Shown: positions 26,033-35,342, counted from the first letter of the stretch. The stretch is DNA of 64,000 nucleotides from Mesorhizobium sangaii (GCF_014207355.1 NZ_JACHEF010000008.1:62001-126000); one strand, 5' to 3'. Made by a program: numbers and translations. Notes: generated by a model not told the origin, from the letters alone.

Positions 26033-26755
26033 TTGGCAGACATCAAGGGCATATTGTTCGACAAGGACGGGACGCTTGTCGACTTCAACGCAACATGGCT
26101 CGGCATTGCCGACTTCATGGCCATGGATGCCGCCGAGGGCGATCGCTGGAAGGCCGACAGGCTGCTTTCGGCGGCGGGTTTCGATTTCGTCAACAAGCGG
26201 TTCAGGCCCGACTCGATCTTTGCCTCGGGCACCAACATGGATGTCGTCGAACTGTGGTTCCCGCGCCTGTCCGACGAGGACCAGATGCTGGCCGTCGCCC
26301 GCTTCAACGAAATCACGTCCGTGCAAGGCTCGTCGATGGCGGTGGCGCTGCCCGGCATCGTCGAAACGCTGACAGCGCTGCACAAGCGATCCTACCGGCT
26401 CGGCGTCGCTACCAACGATTCGACCAGCGGCGCGGAGAAAACCATGGTCACGCTGGGCGTCGCCCAGCTCTTCGACGCAGCCTATGGCTATGACGCTGTG
26501 GCCAATCCCAAACCGGCGCCAGACACGATCTACGCCTTCTGCGACCTGACCGGGCTGAAGCCGGCGCAGATCGCCATGGTCGGCGACAATCGCCACGACC
26601 TGGAGATGGCGCGAGCCGGCGGCTGCGGGCTGGCGATCGGCGTGCTCTCTGGCACTGGCACGCGTGAATCGCTGTCGTCGATCGCCGATATCGTGCTGGA
26701 TTCGGTTGCCGATCTGCCGGACTTCCTTGCGGCACGGGTCAAGGAAACGATCTAG
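26033..26755 (+). CDS. HAD-superfamily phosphatase, phosphoglycolate phosphatase-like
   Basis: A 240-residue HAD hydrolase. Motif I is FDKDGTLVDF, with nucleophile and acid/base Asp near the N-terminus. Motif II Thr is in GVATNDST. The motif IV region is MVGDNRHDLEMA. It resembles Gph-type phosphoglycolate phosphatases, but the true substrate is unknown. The start is a TTG at 26033, five bases after the pgi stop, with GGAG in front and the conserved DIKGILFDKDG immediately following. It is co-transcribed with pgi and convergent with the methyltransferase gene, one base apart. Confidence 0.85.
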   Translation: MADIKGILFDKDGTLVDFNATWLGIADFMAMDAAEGDRWKADRLLSAAGFDFVNKRFRPDSIFASGTNMDVVELWFPRLSDEDQMLAVARFNEITSVQGSSMAVALPGIVETLTALHKRSYRLGVATNDSTSGAEKTMVTLGVAQLFDAAYGYDAVANPKPAPDTIYAFCDLTGLKPAQIAMVGDNRHDLEMARAGGCGLAIGVLSGTGTRESLSSIADIVLDSVADLPDFLAARVKETI

Positions 26756-26756
26756 T

Positions 26757-27488
26757 CTAGCGGCTGGATTTACCCTCGAAACGAAAGACACCACTCTTCG
26801 GCGCGCTGTCTTTCGTCTGGCCGAAATCCGGCACCTGGTATTCGGCAAGCAAGCGCAGCCGCGATCGCGGCAGGTAGGCGCGGCCTGGGTCGCCGACCAG
26901 AACCTCGATACCGGCATCAAGGCAGCGGTCGAGGAAAGGCATGACGCGCTCGGCGACGTCCTGTCCATAAAAGACGTCGCCGGCGGTCACGACATCGACC
27001 GTGGGCGGCGATCCGCCGGTAATATCCTGCGCCATGACCGTCATCGCGACCCCGTTCGCCGCCGCGTTGAGCGCGAGGGCGGCAACGCCGTTGCGATCGA
27101 TCTCGGCCGCGATCACCGCGCTCGCCCCAGCCTTGGCCGCGGCGATGCCGACAAGGCCGGAACCGGCGCCGAGGTCGAGCACGCGGCGGCCGGCCACGGT
27201 TTGCGGATGGTCGAGTATATAGCGCGCAAGCACCGCGCCGCCGGCCCAGGCGTAGGCCCAATACGGCGGCTGCGGCTCGGGTCCATCTTCTTCCGCCTCG
27301 GCCGTGTCGTCATCGGAGCCTTGCCGCGGATCGGTAAGCCGCCTCAGGCCGCTGGCCGGATGAGGCGTATAGAGCAGGATCTCGGGAAGCGACGGCACCG
27401 GGGCGATGCGCATGTTCGCCCTGATGAACTCAGCCGGGTCAGGACGGCAAGGTGCATCCACGGCGCCCAGGCCGTCGGCTGCCGTCAT
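26757..27488 (-). CDS. METTL20-like (ETF-beta lysine) methyltransferase
   Basis: A 243-residue class I SAM-dependent methyltransferase. N-terminal features FIRANMRIAPVPSLPEI and PPYWAYAWAGG, the SAM motif VLDLGAGSGLVGIAA and the post-motif II sequence GDVFYG (DxxY) match the ETFB lysine methyltransferase family. That family includes human METTL20 and its Agrobacterium homologue, which methylates the electron transfer flavoprotein beta subunit. The start at 27488 overlaps the stop of the acyl-CoA synthetase gene (ATGA), so both are made together. This fits a fatty-acid oxidation context, since ETF accepts electrons from acyl-CoA dehydrogenases. Confidence 0.82.
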   Translation of the reverse strand: MTAADGLGAVDAPCRPDPAEFIRANMRIAPVPSLPEILLYTPHPASGLRRLTDPRQGSDDDTAEAEEDGPEPQPPYWAYAWAGGAVLARYILDHPQTVAGRRVLDLGAGSGLVGIAAAKAGASAVIAAEIDRNGVAALALNAAANGVAMTVMAQDITGGSPPTVDVVTAGDVFYGQDVAERVMPFLDRCLDAGIEVLVGDPGRAYLPRSRLRLLAEYQVPDFGQTKDSAPKSGVFRFEGKSSR

Positions 27489-29503
27489 TCCCGCAGCGCC
27501 CGCCGCAGGATCTTGCCGACCGGCGTCTTCGGCAGCTCGGTCCGGAATTCGATGTATTTCGGCCGCTTGTAGCCGGTCAGGTTCTCGCGGCAATAGGCGG
27601 TGAGCGTCTCTGCGGTCAGCGCCGGATCCTTCTTGACCACGAACAGCTTCGGCACTTCGCCCGAATGCTCGTCCGGCACGCCGATCGCCGCCACTTCGAG
27701 CACGCCCGGATGCATCGCCACGACTTCCTCGATCTCGTTCGGATAGACGTTGAAGCCCGAGACCAGGATCATGTCCTTCTTGCGGTCGACGATCTTGGTG
27801 TAGCCGCGCTCGTCCATGAAGCCCATGTCGCCGGATTTGAAGTAGCCGTCCTTGGTCATCACCTTGGCGGTCTCATCCGGCCGGTTCCAGTAGCCCGCCA
27901 TCACTTGCGGTCCCCGGATGCAGATTTCGCCGACCTCGCCGAGCGGCAGATTGGTGCCGTCGTCGTCACGGATCGCGATCTCCGTCGATGGCAGGGGCAG
28001 GCCGATGGTGCCGGTGAAGTCGCTGGCGCTGAACCTGTTGGCGGTGACCACCGGCGAGGTTTCGGAAAGACCGTAGCCCTCCGAGACCGAACAGCCGGTC
28101 AACGCTTTCCAGCGCTCGGCAACGCCCTTCTGCACCGCCATGCCGCCGCCCAGCGTCAGGACCAGCGGCTTGAAGTCGAGCTTGCGGAAATCCTCATTGT
28201 TGAGCAGCGCGTTGAACAGCGTGTTGAGGCCGGGAAAGATGTGGACCGGATATTTCTGCAATTCCTTGACGAAGCCGGGAATGTCGCGCGGGTTGGGAAT
28301 GAGGATGTTCTGGCCACCCATCTGCATGCCCATCAGCGCATTCACCGTCAGCGCGAAGATATGATAGAGCGGCAATGCGCAGATAAGGTTCAGATGCGCC
28401 GGTTTCGGCTTGATCGTGTAAGCGTCTTCCAGCCACAGCGCATTCTGCGCGACATTGGCCAATACGTTCCTGTGCAACAGCACCGCGCCCTTCGAAACAC
28501 CGGTGGTGCCCCCCGTATATTGCAGGAAGGCGACATCGTCGGCCACGACCTTGACGGGCTTCAGGCTGATGCCGGTACCAGCCTTGAGCGCCGCATTGAA
28601 CTTGACATGGCCGGGCAGCGCCCATGCCGGCACCATCTTCTTGACGCGGCGCACGACGAAATTGACGATCGTGCCCTTCAGGCCGCCGAGCATGTCGCCC
28701 ATCGCGGCGACCACGACATGCTTGACCGCCGTCCTGGCGATCACCGCCTGCAAGGTGTTGGCGAAGTTTTCGAGAATGACGATGGCCTGCGCGCCGGAAT
28801 CCTTGAGCTGGTGCTCGAGTTCGCGCGGCGTGTACAGCGGGTTGATGTTGACCACGATATAGCCGGCTCGCAGGACGGCCATCATCGCCACCGGATATTG
28901 CAGCACGTTCGGCATCATCAGCGCGACGCGCGCGCCCTTCTGCAAGCCTTTCGACTGCAGATAGGCGCCGAAGGCAGCCGACAGCCGATCGAGATCGCCA
29001 TAGGTGATCGCCTTGCCCATGCAGATGAACGCCGGCTGGCCGGAAAACTGTTTGCAGGCGGCGGTAAGCAGGTCGCCAATGGAACTGTAGGCCAGGGGGC
29101 CCATTTCGGCCGGAACGACTTTCGGATAGCTCTTGAGCCAAGGCTTTTCCGGCAACCCGGCAGCCAGCGCCGTCAGCGCCTTCGGCAATGGCGAGGTCAC
29201 TGCCGGCTTCGCCGCCGGTGGGGCCTTCGCCGCTGCAGCCGTCGTTATCGGCTTGGCAACAGCAGGCTTGACTGCCGCGGCCTTGGCGGCGGCGGGCTTT
29301 GCCTTGGATGCCGGCTTTGCGGCGGCAGGCTTGGCCGGGGCCTTGGCCGCAGGTTTTGCGCTTGTCTTCACCGGCACCGGGGCCGCCTTCGGCTTGGCCG
29401 CGGCGGCTTTGGCAACGGGCGCTTTCGGCTTGACCACGCCGGCGGCTGCCTTAGGAGCCGCCTTGGCTCTCACCGGCGCCGTCGTCTTTGATGCTTTTGC
29501 CAC
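27485..29503 (-). CDS. fadD: Long-chain acyl-CoA synthetase with Ala/Lys/Pro-rich N-terminal tail
   Basis: A 672-residue AMP-forming ligase activating fatty acids to acyl-CoA. The core (~residues 125-672) has P-loop YTGGTTGVSKGA, GYGLSETSP, YFKSGDMGF and the C-terminal catalytic Lys in VGKILRRALRE. The first ~110 residues are unusual: runs of AKPA, KAAA and KPAAK without acidic residues, like histone H1 or HU tails of alphaproteobacteria. The start is the GTG at 29503, with GGAGG six bases before it; a longer ATG start at 29575 is possible. It is followed by an overlapping METTL20-like gene. Confidence 0.9.
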   Translation of the reverse strand: MAKASKTTAPVRAKAAPKAAAGVVKPKAPVAKAAAAKPKAAPVPVKTSAKPAAKAPAKPAAAKPASKAKPAAAKAAAVKPAVAKPITTAAAAKAPPAAKPAVTSPLPKALTALAAGLPEKPWLKSYPKVVPAEMGPLAYSSIGDLLTAACKQFSGQPAFICMGKAITYGDLDRLSAAFGAYLQSKGLQKGARVALMMPNVLQYPVAMMAVLRAGYIVVNINPLYTPRELEHQLKDSGAQAIVILENFANTLQAVIARTAVKHVVVAAMGDMLGGLKGTIVNFVVRRVKKMVPAWALPGHVKFNAALKAGTGISLKPVKVVADDVAFLQYTGGTTGVSKGAVLLHRNVLANVAQNALWLEDAYTIKPKPAHLNLICALPLYHIFALTVNALMGMQMGGQNILIPNPRDIPGFVKELQKYPVHIFPGLNTLFNALLNNEDFRKLDFKPLVLTLGGGMAVQKGVAERWKALTGCSVSEGYGLSETSPVVTANRFSASDFTGTIGLPLPSTEIAIRDDDGTNLPLGEVGEICIRGPQVMAGYWNRPDETAKVMTKDGYFKSGDMGFMDERGYTKIVDRKKDMILVSGFNVYPNEIEEVVAMHPGVLEVAAIGVPDEHSGEVPKLFVVKKDPALTAETLTAYCRENLTGYKRPKYIEFRTELPKTPVGKILRRALRE

Positions 29504-29959
29504 CCGTTTCCTCCCTGGATAGTTCTTGTTCGCCCGTGCCGCGCTCGCCCCCGAATTGACGGAGACGTCCCCCAATGCCGCCAGGATGTGTTCTATGTAT
29601 TGCCTCTATCGGCGGCCGTGCAAGTCTTGCCCCTGCGGCAAGGCGGCGAAAGATTTGCCGCCGAAAATCTTCCCTCCCGCCGATACTGCGGGCCGGTGTC
29701 CTGCCGCATCCTCGGCCGGGCCAACGCCTGCGCACGACCTGTATCGCCAGATCGGAGATCAATAAAAAAATGCGGTCGTTAACAATCCCGTGAATGGAAA
29801 GAACTGCTAATTTTTTCTGCCATTTAGCAAAATCGCGGATTTTTTTCCTGCTTCCCGAGGGGTAAGCAAACGGGGTGTTCCAAAGCCGGAAAAACGGTGC
29901 TTATATGCGCGCTTCGCGAGCCTGATAGAGGGGCTTGGAAGAACATCAGGGAGTGCTCA
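29504..29959. promoter_or_regulatory. 456-base divergent gap between fadD and dppA-like genes
   Basis: I find no convincing gene. Short open frames here lack conserved features. Overlapping palindromes AAGATTT/AAATCTT (29650-29671) and GGCGGC/GCCGCC (29642-29662) lie about 150 bases upstream of fadD. The right part is A/T-rich with T6-T7 runs (29780-29855). A possible -10 TTATAT sits at 29901, about 50 bases before the dppA start, with only a weak -35. CAGGGAG serves as the dppA ribosome binding site. Confidence 0.45.
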
Positions 29960-31558
29960 ATGAAAAAGAAACTCGCTTTTGCGGCCGCGTTGCTGGCCGC
30001 AAGCGTCCTGGGCGGCATGGCCAATGCAAAGACGCTTGTCTATTGCTCGGAAGCGTCGCCGGCCAATTTTGATCCGGGTACGACGACGGGCGGCAACGAT
30101 TTCGATGCCTCGTCGCGTACCGTCTATTCGCGCTTGGTCGAATTCAAGCATGGCGGCACCGAGGTCGAGCCCGGTCTCGCCGACAAGTGGGAAATCTCCG
30201 ACGACGGCCTGGTCTATACTTTCCACCTGCACCCGGGCGTGAAGTTCCAGACCACCGACTATTTCAAGCCGACCCGTGACCTCAATGCCGACGACGTCGT
30301 CTTCTCCTTCGACCGCCAGTTCAACAAGGCGAACCCGTGGAACGGCGACAAGTATCTGCCCAACCTGACCTGGGACTACTACACCGGCATGGACATGCCG
30401 AAATACGTCGCCAAGTGGGAAAAGGTCGACGACCTGACCGTCAAGCTGACGCTGACCGAGCCGAATGCGCCGATGCTGGCCAACCTCGGCATGGACTTCG
30501 CCTCGATCGTGTCGAAGGAATATGCCGAGCAGTTGGAGAAGTCCGGCAAGATGGCCGATTTCTCGACCAAGCCGATCGGCACCGGCCCGTTCCAGTTCGT
30601 CGACTATCAGCTGGATTCGGTCATCCGCTATGCGGCCCATCCGGATTATTTCAAGGGCAAGGAGAAGATCGACGATCTCGTCTTCGCCATCACCCCTGAC
30701 GCGACCGCCCGCATCCAGAAGGTGCTTGCCGGCGAATGCGACATCGCGCCCTATCCGAATCCGGCCGACATCGGCACGATCAAGGCCAACCAGGACGTGA
30801 CCCTGATGGATCAGGCCGGCCTGAACATCGGCTACATGAGCTACAACACCACCATCCCGCCGCTCGACAAGCCTGAGGTGCGCCATGCGCTCAACCAGGC
30901 CATCGACCGGGAAGCCCTGATCAAGTCGCTGTTCCAGGACGCCGGCGCCACGCCCGCCGAAAACCTGATCCCGCCGACCATGTGGTCGTGGGATAAGGAT
31001 GTGAAGGCAGACGCCTATGATCCGGATGCGGCCAAGAAGGTTCTGTCCGCTGCCGGGCTCACGGAAATCCAGCTCTGGGCTTCCGATCGCGTTCGTCCTT
31101 ACAACCCGAACTTCCAGCGCGCCGCCGAACTGATCCAGGCCGACTGGGCTAAGGTCGGCGTCAAGGCCGAGATCGTCAACTACGAGTGGACCAAGTATCG
31201 CTCGGAGGGCAAGAAGAAGGACCGTCCAGGCGCCTTCCAGATTGGCTGGACCGGTGACAATGGCGATCCGGACAACTTCTTCGCCACCCTGTTCGCCTGC
31301 TCCGCCATCGGCGTCTCGAACTACTCGAGCTGGTGCGACAAGGACTTCGAGGACCTGATCCAGAAGGCCAAGAAGACCAGTGACCAGGCCGAGCGCACCA
31401 AGCTCTATGAGCAGGCGCAGGTCGTCTTCCAGAAGCAGGCTCCGGCCTTCCTGCTGGCACACAGCCAAGTCTACGCAGTCGTGCGCAAGAATGTCAGCGG
31501 TTTCATGATGGACCCGCTCGGCATTCACCGCTTCGACGGCGTCGACAAAGCCGAATAA
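29960..31558 (+). CDS. dppA: Dipeptide-type ABC transporter periplasmic binding protein
   Basis: A 532-residue SBP family 5 protein (DppA/OppA type) with a Sec signal (MKKKLAFAAALLAASVLGGM, cleavage near NAKT). The mature start LVYCSEASPANFDPGTTTGG is the DppA pattern. The body carries the usual TVRFxLR-type strands and a WTGDNGDPDNFF hinge segment. It is first in a complete five-gene importer with both permeases and both ATPases, spaced by 43 bases from dppB. Ligands are probably dipeptides or small peptides, including 5-aminolevulinate or heme in relatives. Confidence 0.92.
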   Translation: MKKKLAFAAALLAASVLGGMANAKTLVYCSEASPANFDPGTTTGGNDFDASSRTVYSRLVEFKHGGTEVEPGLADKWEISDDGLVYTFHLHPGVKFQTTDYFKPTRDLNADDVVFSFDRQFNKANPWNGDKYLPNLTWDYYTGMDMPKYVAKWEKVDDLTVKLTLTEPNAPMLANLGMDFASIVSKEYAEQLEKSGKMADFSTKPIGTGPFQFVDYQLDSVIRYAAHPDYFKGKEKIDDLVFAITPDATARIQKVLAGECDIAPYPNPADIGTIKANQDVTLMDQAGLNIGYMSYNTTIPPLDKPEVRHALNQAIDREALIKSLFQDAGATPAENLIPPTMWSWDKDVKADAYDPDAAKKVLSAAGLTEIQLWASDRVRPYNPNFQRAAELIQADWAKVGVKAEIVNYEWTKYRSEGKKKDRPGAFQIGWTGDNGDPDNFFATLFACSAIGVSNYSSWCDKDFEDLIQKAKKTSDQAERTKLYEQAQVVFQKQAPAFLLAHSQVYAVVRKNVSGFMMDPLGIHRFDGVDKAE

Positions 31559-31601
31559 GATATTGAGTGGGGCGGCGCTGTAGAGCGCCGCCCCCTTCGC
31601 C

Positions 31602-32609
31602 ATGCTCAAATATATTCTTCACAGAATTGCACTTTTGATCCCGACGCTTGTCGGCATCACTATCTGTGCCTTCGCCTTCGTCAGGCTGCTGCCCGGCGAT
31701 CCCATCCTTGCCATGGCCGGCGAACACGGCGTGGCGCCGGCGCGTTACGAGGAGCTCAAGGAGCAGTTCGGCTATAATCTGCCGATCTGGCAGCAATACG
31801 CGCGCTATGTCGGCGAGGTCGTGACCGGCGATTTCGGGGTCTCCATCTCGTCCAAGCGCCCGGTGATGGAAGAGTTCAAGATCCTTTTTCCGGCGACGAT
31901 GGAACTGTCGTTTTTCGCCATGATTTTCGCCATGGTGCTCGGCATTCCGGCCGGCATCTTCGCGGCCGTCAAGCGCGGCTCCTGGTTCGATCAATCGCTG
32001 ATGGGCACGGCGCTCGTCGGCTATTCGATGCCGATCTTCTGGTGGGGCCTGCTGCTGATCATCTTCTTCTCCGGTTACCTCGGCTGGACGCCGGTCTCGG
32101 GCCGGATCGGCCTGCAGTTCTTCTTCAAGCCGATTACCGGCTTCATGACCATCGACACCTTGCTCTACGGCAAATGGGATGCCTTCCGCTCGGCGCTCAG
32201 CCACCTGGTGCTGCCGGCGATCGTGCTCGGTACCATTCCGCTGGCGGTGATCGCCCGCCAGACGCGTTCGGCGATGTTGGAAGTTCTGGGTGAGGACTAT
32301 GTCCGCACGGCGCGCGCCAAGGGCCTGTCGCCGTCGCGGGTGATCGGCCTGCATGCCTTGCGCAATGCGCTCATCCCCGTGGTCACCACCATCGGCCTGC
32401 AGGTCGGCACGCTGCTTGCCGGGGCCATCCTCACCGAAACCATCTTCGCCTGGCCGGGCATCGGCAAATGGATGGTCGATTCCATCTTCAAGCGCGACTA
32501 TGTCGTCGTGCAGTCAGGTCTGCTTTTGATCGCCCTCATCGTCATGGCCGTGAACCTCATCGTCGACGTGCTCTATGCCGTCATCAACCCGCGCATACGG
32601 GCGTCGTGA
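31602..32609 (+). CDS. dppB: Dipeptide ABC transporter permease
   Basis: A 335-residue inner-membrane permease of the DppB family. It has the N-terminal YILHRIALLIPTLVGI, the conserved LPGDPI segment after TM1, six hydrophobic spans and an EAA loop near YVRTARAKGLSPSRV. Its stop overlaps the start of the next permease gene (TGATG). It forms the heteromeric channel with DppC. Confidence 0.93.
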   Translation: MLKYILHRIALLIPTLVGITICAFAFVRLLPGDPILAMAGEHGVAPARYEELKEQFGYNLPIWQQYARYVGEVVTGDFGVSISSKRPVMEEFKILFPATMELSFFAMIFAMVLGIPAGIFAAVKRGSWFDQSLMGTALVGYSMPIFWWGLLLIIFFSGYLGWTPVSGRIGLQFFFKPITGFMTIDTLLYGKWDAFRSALSHLVLPAIVLGTIPLAVIARQTRSAMLEVLGEDYVRTARAKGLSPSRVIGLHALRNALIPVVTTIGLQVGTLLAGAILTETIFAWPGIGKWMVDSIFKRDYVVVQSGLLLIALIVMAVNLIVDVLYAVINPRIRAS

Positions 32610-33520
32610 TGAGCCAGTCGACCGAAATCGCCCCAATGGCCGCCGGCAACCCTGACCGTCTGACGGGCTTCAGGACCTTCTGGCACTATTTCTCGGTCAA
32701 TCGCGGCGCCGTGATCGGCCTGTTCGTCTTCATCCTGCTGGTGCTGGCGGCCCTGTTTGCGCCGCTGCTCGCGCCCTATGCGCCCGACATTCAGGACAAG
32801 ACCGCGTTTCTGAGGCCGCCAGCCTGGCAGGCCGGTGGCAGCGCCCAATATCTGCTCGGCACCGATCCAGTCGGCCGCGACATCCTTTCGCGCCTGCTCT
32901 ATGGCGCGCGCTTTTCGCTGCTCATCGGCGCGGTCGTGGTCACGCTGGCGCTCACCGGCGGCATTACGCTCGGACTGCTGGCCGGCTATTTCCGCGGCTG
33001 GGTCGATGTGGCGATCATGCGCGTGATGGACCTTATCCTGGCGTTCCCGTCGCTGCTTCTGGCGCTCGTTCTGGTCACCATCCTTGGCCCTGGTCTGTTC
33101 AATGCGATGCTGGCCATCGCGCTTGTCCTGCAGCCGCATTTCGCGCGGCTGGTGCGCGCTGCCGTGATGGCGGAGAAGAGCCGCGAATACGTCGTGGCGG
33201 CGAAGGTCGCCGGCGCCGGCCATATCAGGCTGATGCTTCGCACCATCCTGCCGAATTGCCTGGGACCGTTGATCGTCCAGGGCACGCTGTCCTTCTCCAA
33301 CGCCATCCTCGAGGCGGCTGCTCTCGGCTTCCTCGGCCTCGGCGCCCAGCCGCCGACGCCCGAATGGGGAACGATGCTCGCTTCGGCGCGCGAATTCATC
33401 CTACGCGCCTGGTGGGTGGTGACCTTCCCCGGTCTCGCCATCCTAATCACCGTGCTTGCCATCAACCTGATCGGCGACGGCCTGCGCGACGCGCTCGATC
33501 CGAAACTGAGGAGGTCGTGA
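32609..33520 (+). CDS. dppC: Dipeptide ABC transporter permease
   Basis: A 303-residue inner-membrane permease of the DppC family. The N-terminal cytoplasmic segment is followed by TM1 (GAVIGLFVFILLVLAALFAPL), the typical LLGTDPVGRDILSRLLYGAR motif, and an EAA loop YVVAAKVAGAGHIRLMLRTI. It overlaps dppB by one base and dppD by one base (TGATG at both ends), showing tight coupling. Confidence 0.93.
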   Translation: MSQSTEIAPMAAGNPDRLTGFRTFWHYFSVNRGAVIGLFVFILLVLAALFAPLLAPYAPDIQDKTAFLRPPAWQAGGSAQYLLGTDPVGRDILSRLLYGARFSLLIGAVVVTLALTGGITLGLLAGYFRGWVDVAIMRVMDLILAFPSLLLALVLVTILGPGLFNAMLAIALVLQPHFARLVRAAVMAEKSREYVVAAKVAGAGHIRLMLRTILPNCLGPLIVQGTLSFSNAILEAAALGFLGLGAQPPTPEWGTMLASAREFILRAWWVVTFPGLAILITVLAINLIGDGLRDALDPKLRRS

Positions 33521-34371
33521 TGGCGCTGCTCGATATCCAGAACCTCGTCGTCGAGTTCCAGACTGTTTCCGGTTCTTTCCGCGCTGTTGATGGCGTGTCG
33601 CTCCATGTCGACGAGCGCGAAGTGCTGGCGATCGTTGGCGAATCCGGCTCCGGCAAATCGGTGTCGATGCTGGCGGTCATGGGGCTTTTGCCATGGACGG
33701 CCACGGTCACCGCCGACCGCATGAACTTCAATGGCCGCGATCTTCTGAAGTTGAGCTCTGCCGAGCGGCGCAAGATCGTCGGCAAGGACATGTCGATGAT
33801 CTTCCAGGAGCCGATGGCCAGCCTCAATCCCTGCTTCACCGTCGGCTTCCAGATCGAAGAGGTGCTGCGTTTCCATATGGGTATGGACAGTGCGCAGCGC
33901 CGCGAGCGCGCCATCGAACTGCTGACCCAGGTCGGTATTGCCGAGCCGGCGGAAAGGCTCAACTCGTTCCCGCACCAGATGTCGGGCGGCCAGTGCCAGC
34001 GCGTCATGATCGCGATCGCCATCGCCTGCAATCCGAAGCTGCTGATCGCCGACGAGCCGACCACCGCGCTCGACGTCACCATCCAGAAGCAGATCCTCGA
34101 TCTCCTGGTCTCGTTGCAGGCCAAATACGGCATGGGCCTGATCATGATCACCCACAATATGGGCGTCGTTGCCGAGACCGCGGACCGCGTCATCGTTCAG
34201 TACAAGGGCCGCAAGATGGAAGAGGCCGACGTGCTGTCGCTGTTTGAATCGCCGAAGAGCAATTACACGCGCGCACTTTTGTCGGCACTGCCGGAGAATG
34301 CCGTCGGCGACCGGCTGCCGACCGTTTCCGACATGATGTTCGAGCCGGCGCCTTCGGGAGCCGCCGCATGA
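33520..34371 (+). CDS. dppD: Dipeptide ABC transporter ATP-binding protein
   Basis: A 283-residue ATPase. Walker A is GESGSGKSV, the signature is MSGGQCQRV, Walker B is LLIADEPTTALD, and the switch His is in MITHNMGVVAE. It lacks most of the Cys-rich C-terminal extension seen in some DppD proteins. AGGAGG overlapping the end of dppC supplies the ribosome binding site. It pairs with the DppF-like ATPase whose gene overlaps it by four bases. Confidence 0.93.
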   Translation: MALLDIQNLVVEFQTVSGSFRAVDGVSLHVDEREVLAIVGESGSGKSVSMLAVMGLLPWTATVTADRMNFNGRDLLKLSSAERRKIVGKDMSMIFQEPMASLNPCFTVGFQIEEVLRFHMGMDSAQRRERAIELLTQVGIAEPAERLNSFPHQMSGGQCQRVMIAIAIACNPKLLIADEPTTALDVTIQKQILDLLVSLQAKYGMGLIMITHNMGVVAETADRVIVQYKGRKMEEADVLSLFESPKSNYTRALLSALPENAVGDRLPTVSDMMFEPAPSGAAA

Positions 34372-35198
34372 GCATCAAGGTCGTCGAAGGCAAGAATATC
34401 GTCCGCGACTATCATGTCGGGGGCGGGCTGTTTCGCGCACAGCGCACGGTGCATGCGGTCAAGGGCGTTTCGTTCAGCGTCGACAAGGGCAAGACGCTCG
34501 CAATCGTCGGCGAAAGCGGCTGCGGTAAGTCGACGCTTGCCCGCATCATCACGCTGATCGATCCTGCGACTTCGGGTGAGTTGTTCATCGACGGCAACAA
34601 GGTCGACATCGCCAAGGACGGGCTGAGCAAGGAGATGCGCCGCAAGGTGCAGATCGTTTTCCAGAACCCTTACGGGTCGCTCAACCCGCGCCAGAAGATC
34701 GGCGACGTGCTGGGCGAACCGCTGCTCATCAACACCGGCAAGCCGGCCGAGGAGCGGCGCGACCTCGCCATGAAGATGCTGAAGAAGGTCGGTCTCGGAC
34801 CCGAGCACTACAATCGCTATCCGCATATGTTTTCCGGCGGCCAGCGCCAGCGTATCGCCATCGCCCGCGCGCTGATGCTCAACCCCAGCCTCTTGGTGCT
34901 GGACGAGCCGGTCTCCGCTCTCGATCTGTCTGTACAGGCGCAGGTGCTCAACCTGCTCGCCGACCTGCAGGACGAGTTCCAGCTGACCTACGTCTTCATC
35001 AGCCACGATCTGTCGGTGGTGCGCTACATCGCCGACGATGTGATGGTGATGTATTTCGGTGAAGCGGTCGAATACGGCTCGCGCGAAGAGGTCTTCGCCG
35101 ACCCCAAGCACAGCTACACCAGGACGCTGTTCGCCGCGACGCCGCGCGCCGACGTCGCCTCGATCAAGGCGAGGCTGGCAAAGAAGAAGGCGGCCTGA
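34368..35198 (+). CDS. dppF: Dipeptide ABC transporter ATP-binding protein
   Basis: A 276-residue ATPase with Walker A GESGCGKST, signature FSGGQRQRIAIARAL, Walker B LLVLDEPVSALD and switch FISHDLSVV. It ends with a basic KKKAA tail. It is the last gene of the dppABCDF operon (ATGA overlap with dppD). A large intergenic palindrome follows directly. Confidence 0.93.
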   Translation: MSIKVVEGKNIVRDYHVGGGLFRAQRTVHAVKGVSFSVDKGKTLAIVGESGCGKSTLARIITLIDPATSGELFIDGNKVDIAKDGLSKEMRRKVQIVFQNPYGSLNPRQKIGDVLGEPLLINTGKPAEERRDLAMKMLKKVGLGPEHYNRYPHMFSGGQRQRIAIARALMLNPSLLVLDEPVSALDLSVQAQVLNLLADLQDEFQLTYVFISHDLSVVRYIADDVMVMYFGEAVEYGSREEVFADPKHSYTRTLFAATPRADVASIKARLAKKKAA

Positions 35199-35200
35199 CC

Positions 35201-35342
35201 GGGCGTGTCGATATTCAGGTGAGGCCGGCCTGCGAATGGCGGCTTCCTGCGCTTCCGGTGCTCACGTACTTTAAGTACGCTCCGCTCCGGTTCTCGGAAG
35301 CCACCATTCTCGACTCGGCCTGACCCGAATCTCAACACACCC
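35201..35342. repeat. About 140-base imperfect palindrome after the dpp operon
   Basis: Nested arms are visible from the outside in: GGGCGTGT with ACACACCC, AGGCCG with CGGCCT, and AATGGCGGCTTCC with GGAAGCCACCATT. The centre is GTACTTTAAGTAC. The whole could fold into one long hairpin and lies between convergent genes (dpp operon and the class V PLP enzyme). Its GTGCTCACGTACTTTAAGTA-type core resembles dispersed intergenic palindromes; it may also terminate transcription. Confidence 0.65.

Noticed and set aside
27452-29491. 679-residue open frame on the plus strand across the acyl-CoA synthetase gene
   Set aside because: It is rich in His, Arg and Gln, shows no domain, and is the antisense shadow of a well-supported enzyme in GC-rich DNA.
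29526-29793. Short plus-strand open frames in the fadD/dppA gap
   Set aside because: Three overlapping frames, none with a conserved feature; one is Cys/Arg-rich by composition. The gap is better explained as a divergent promoter region.
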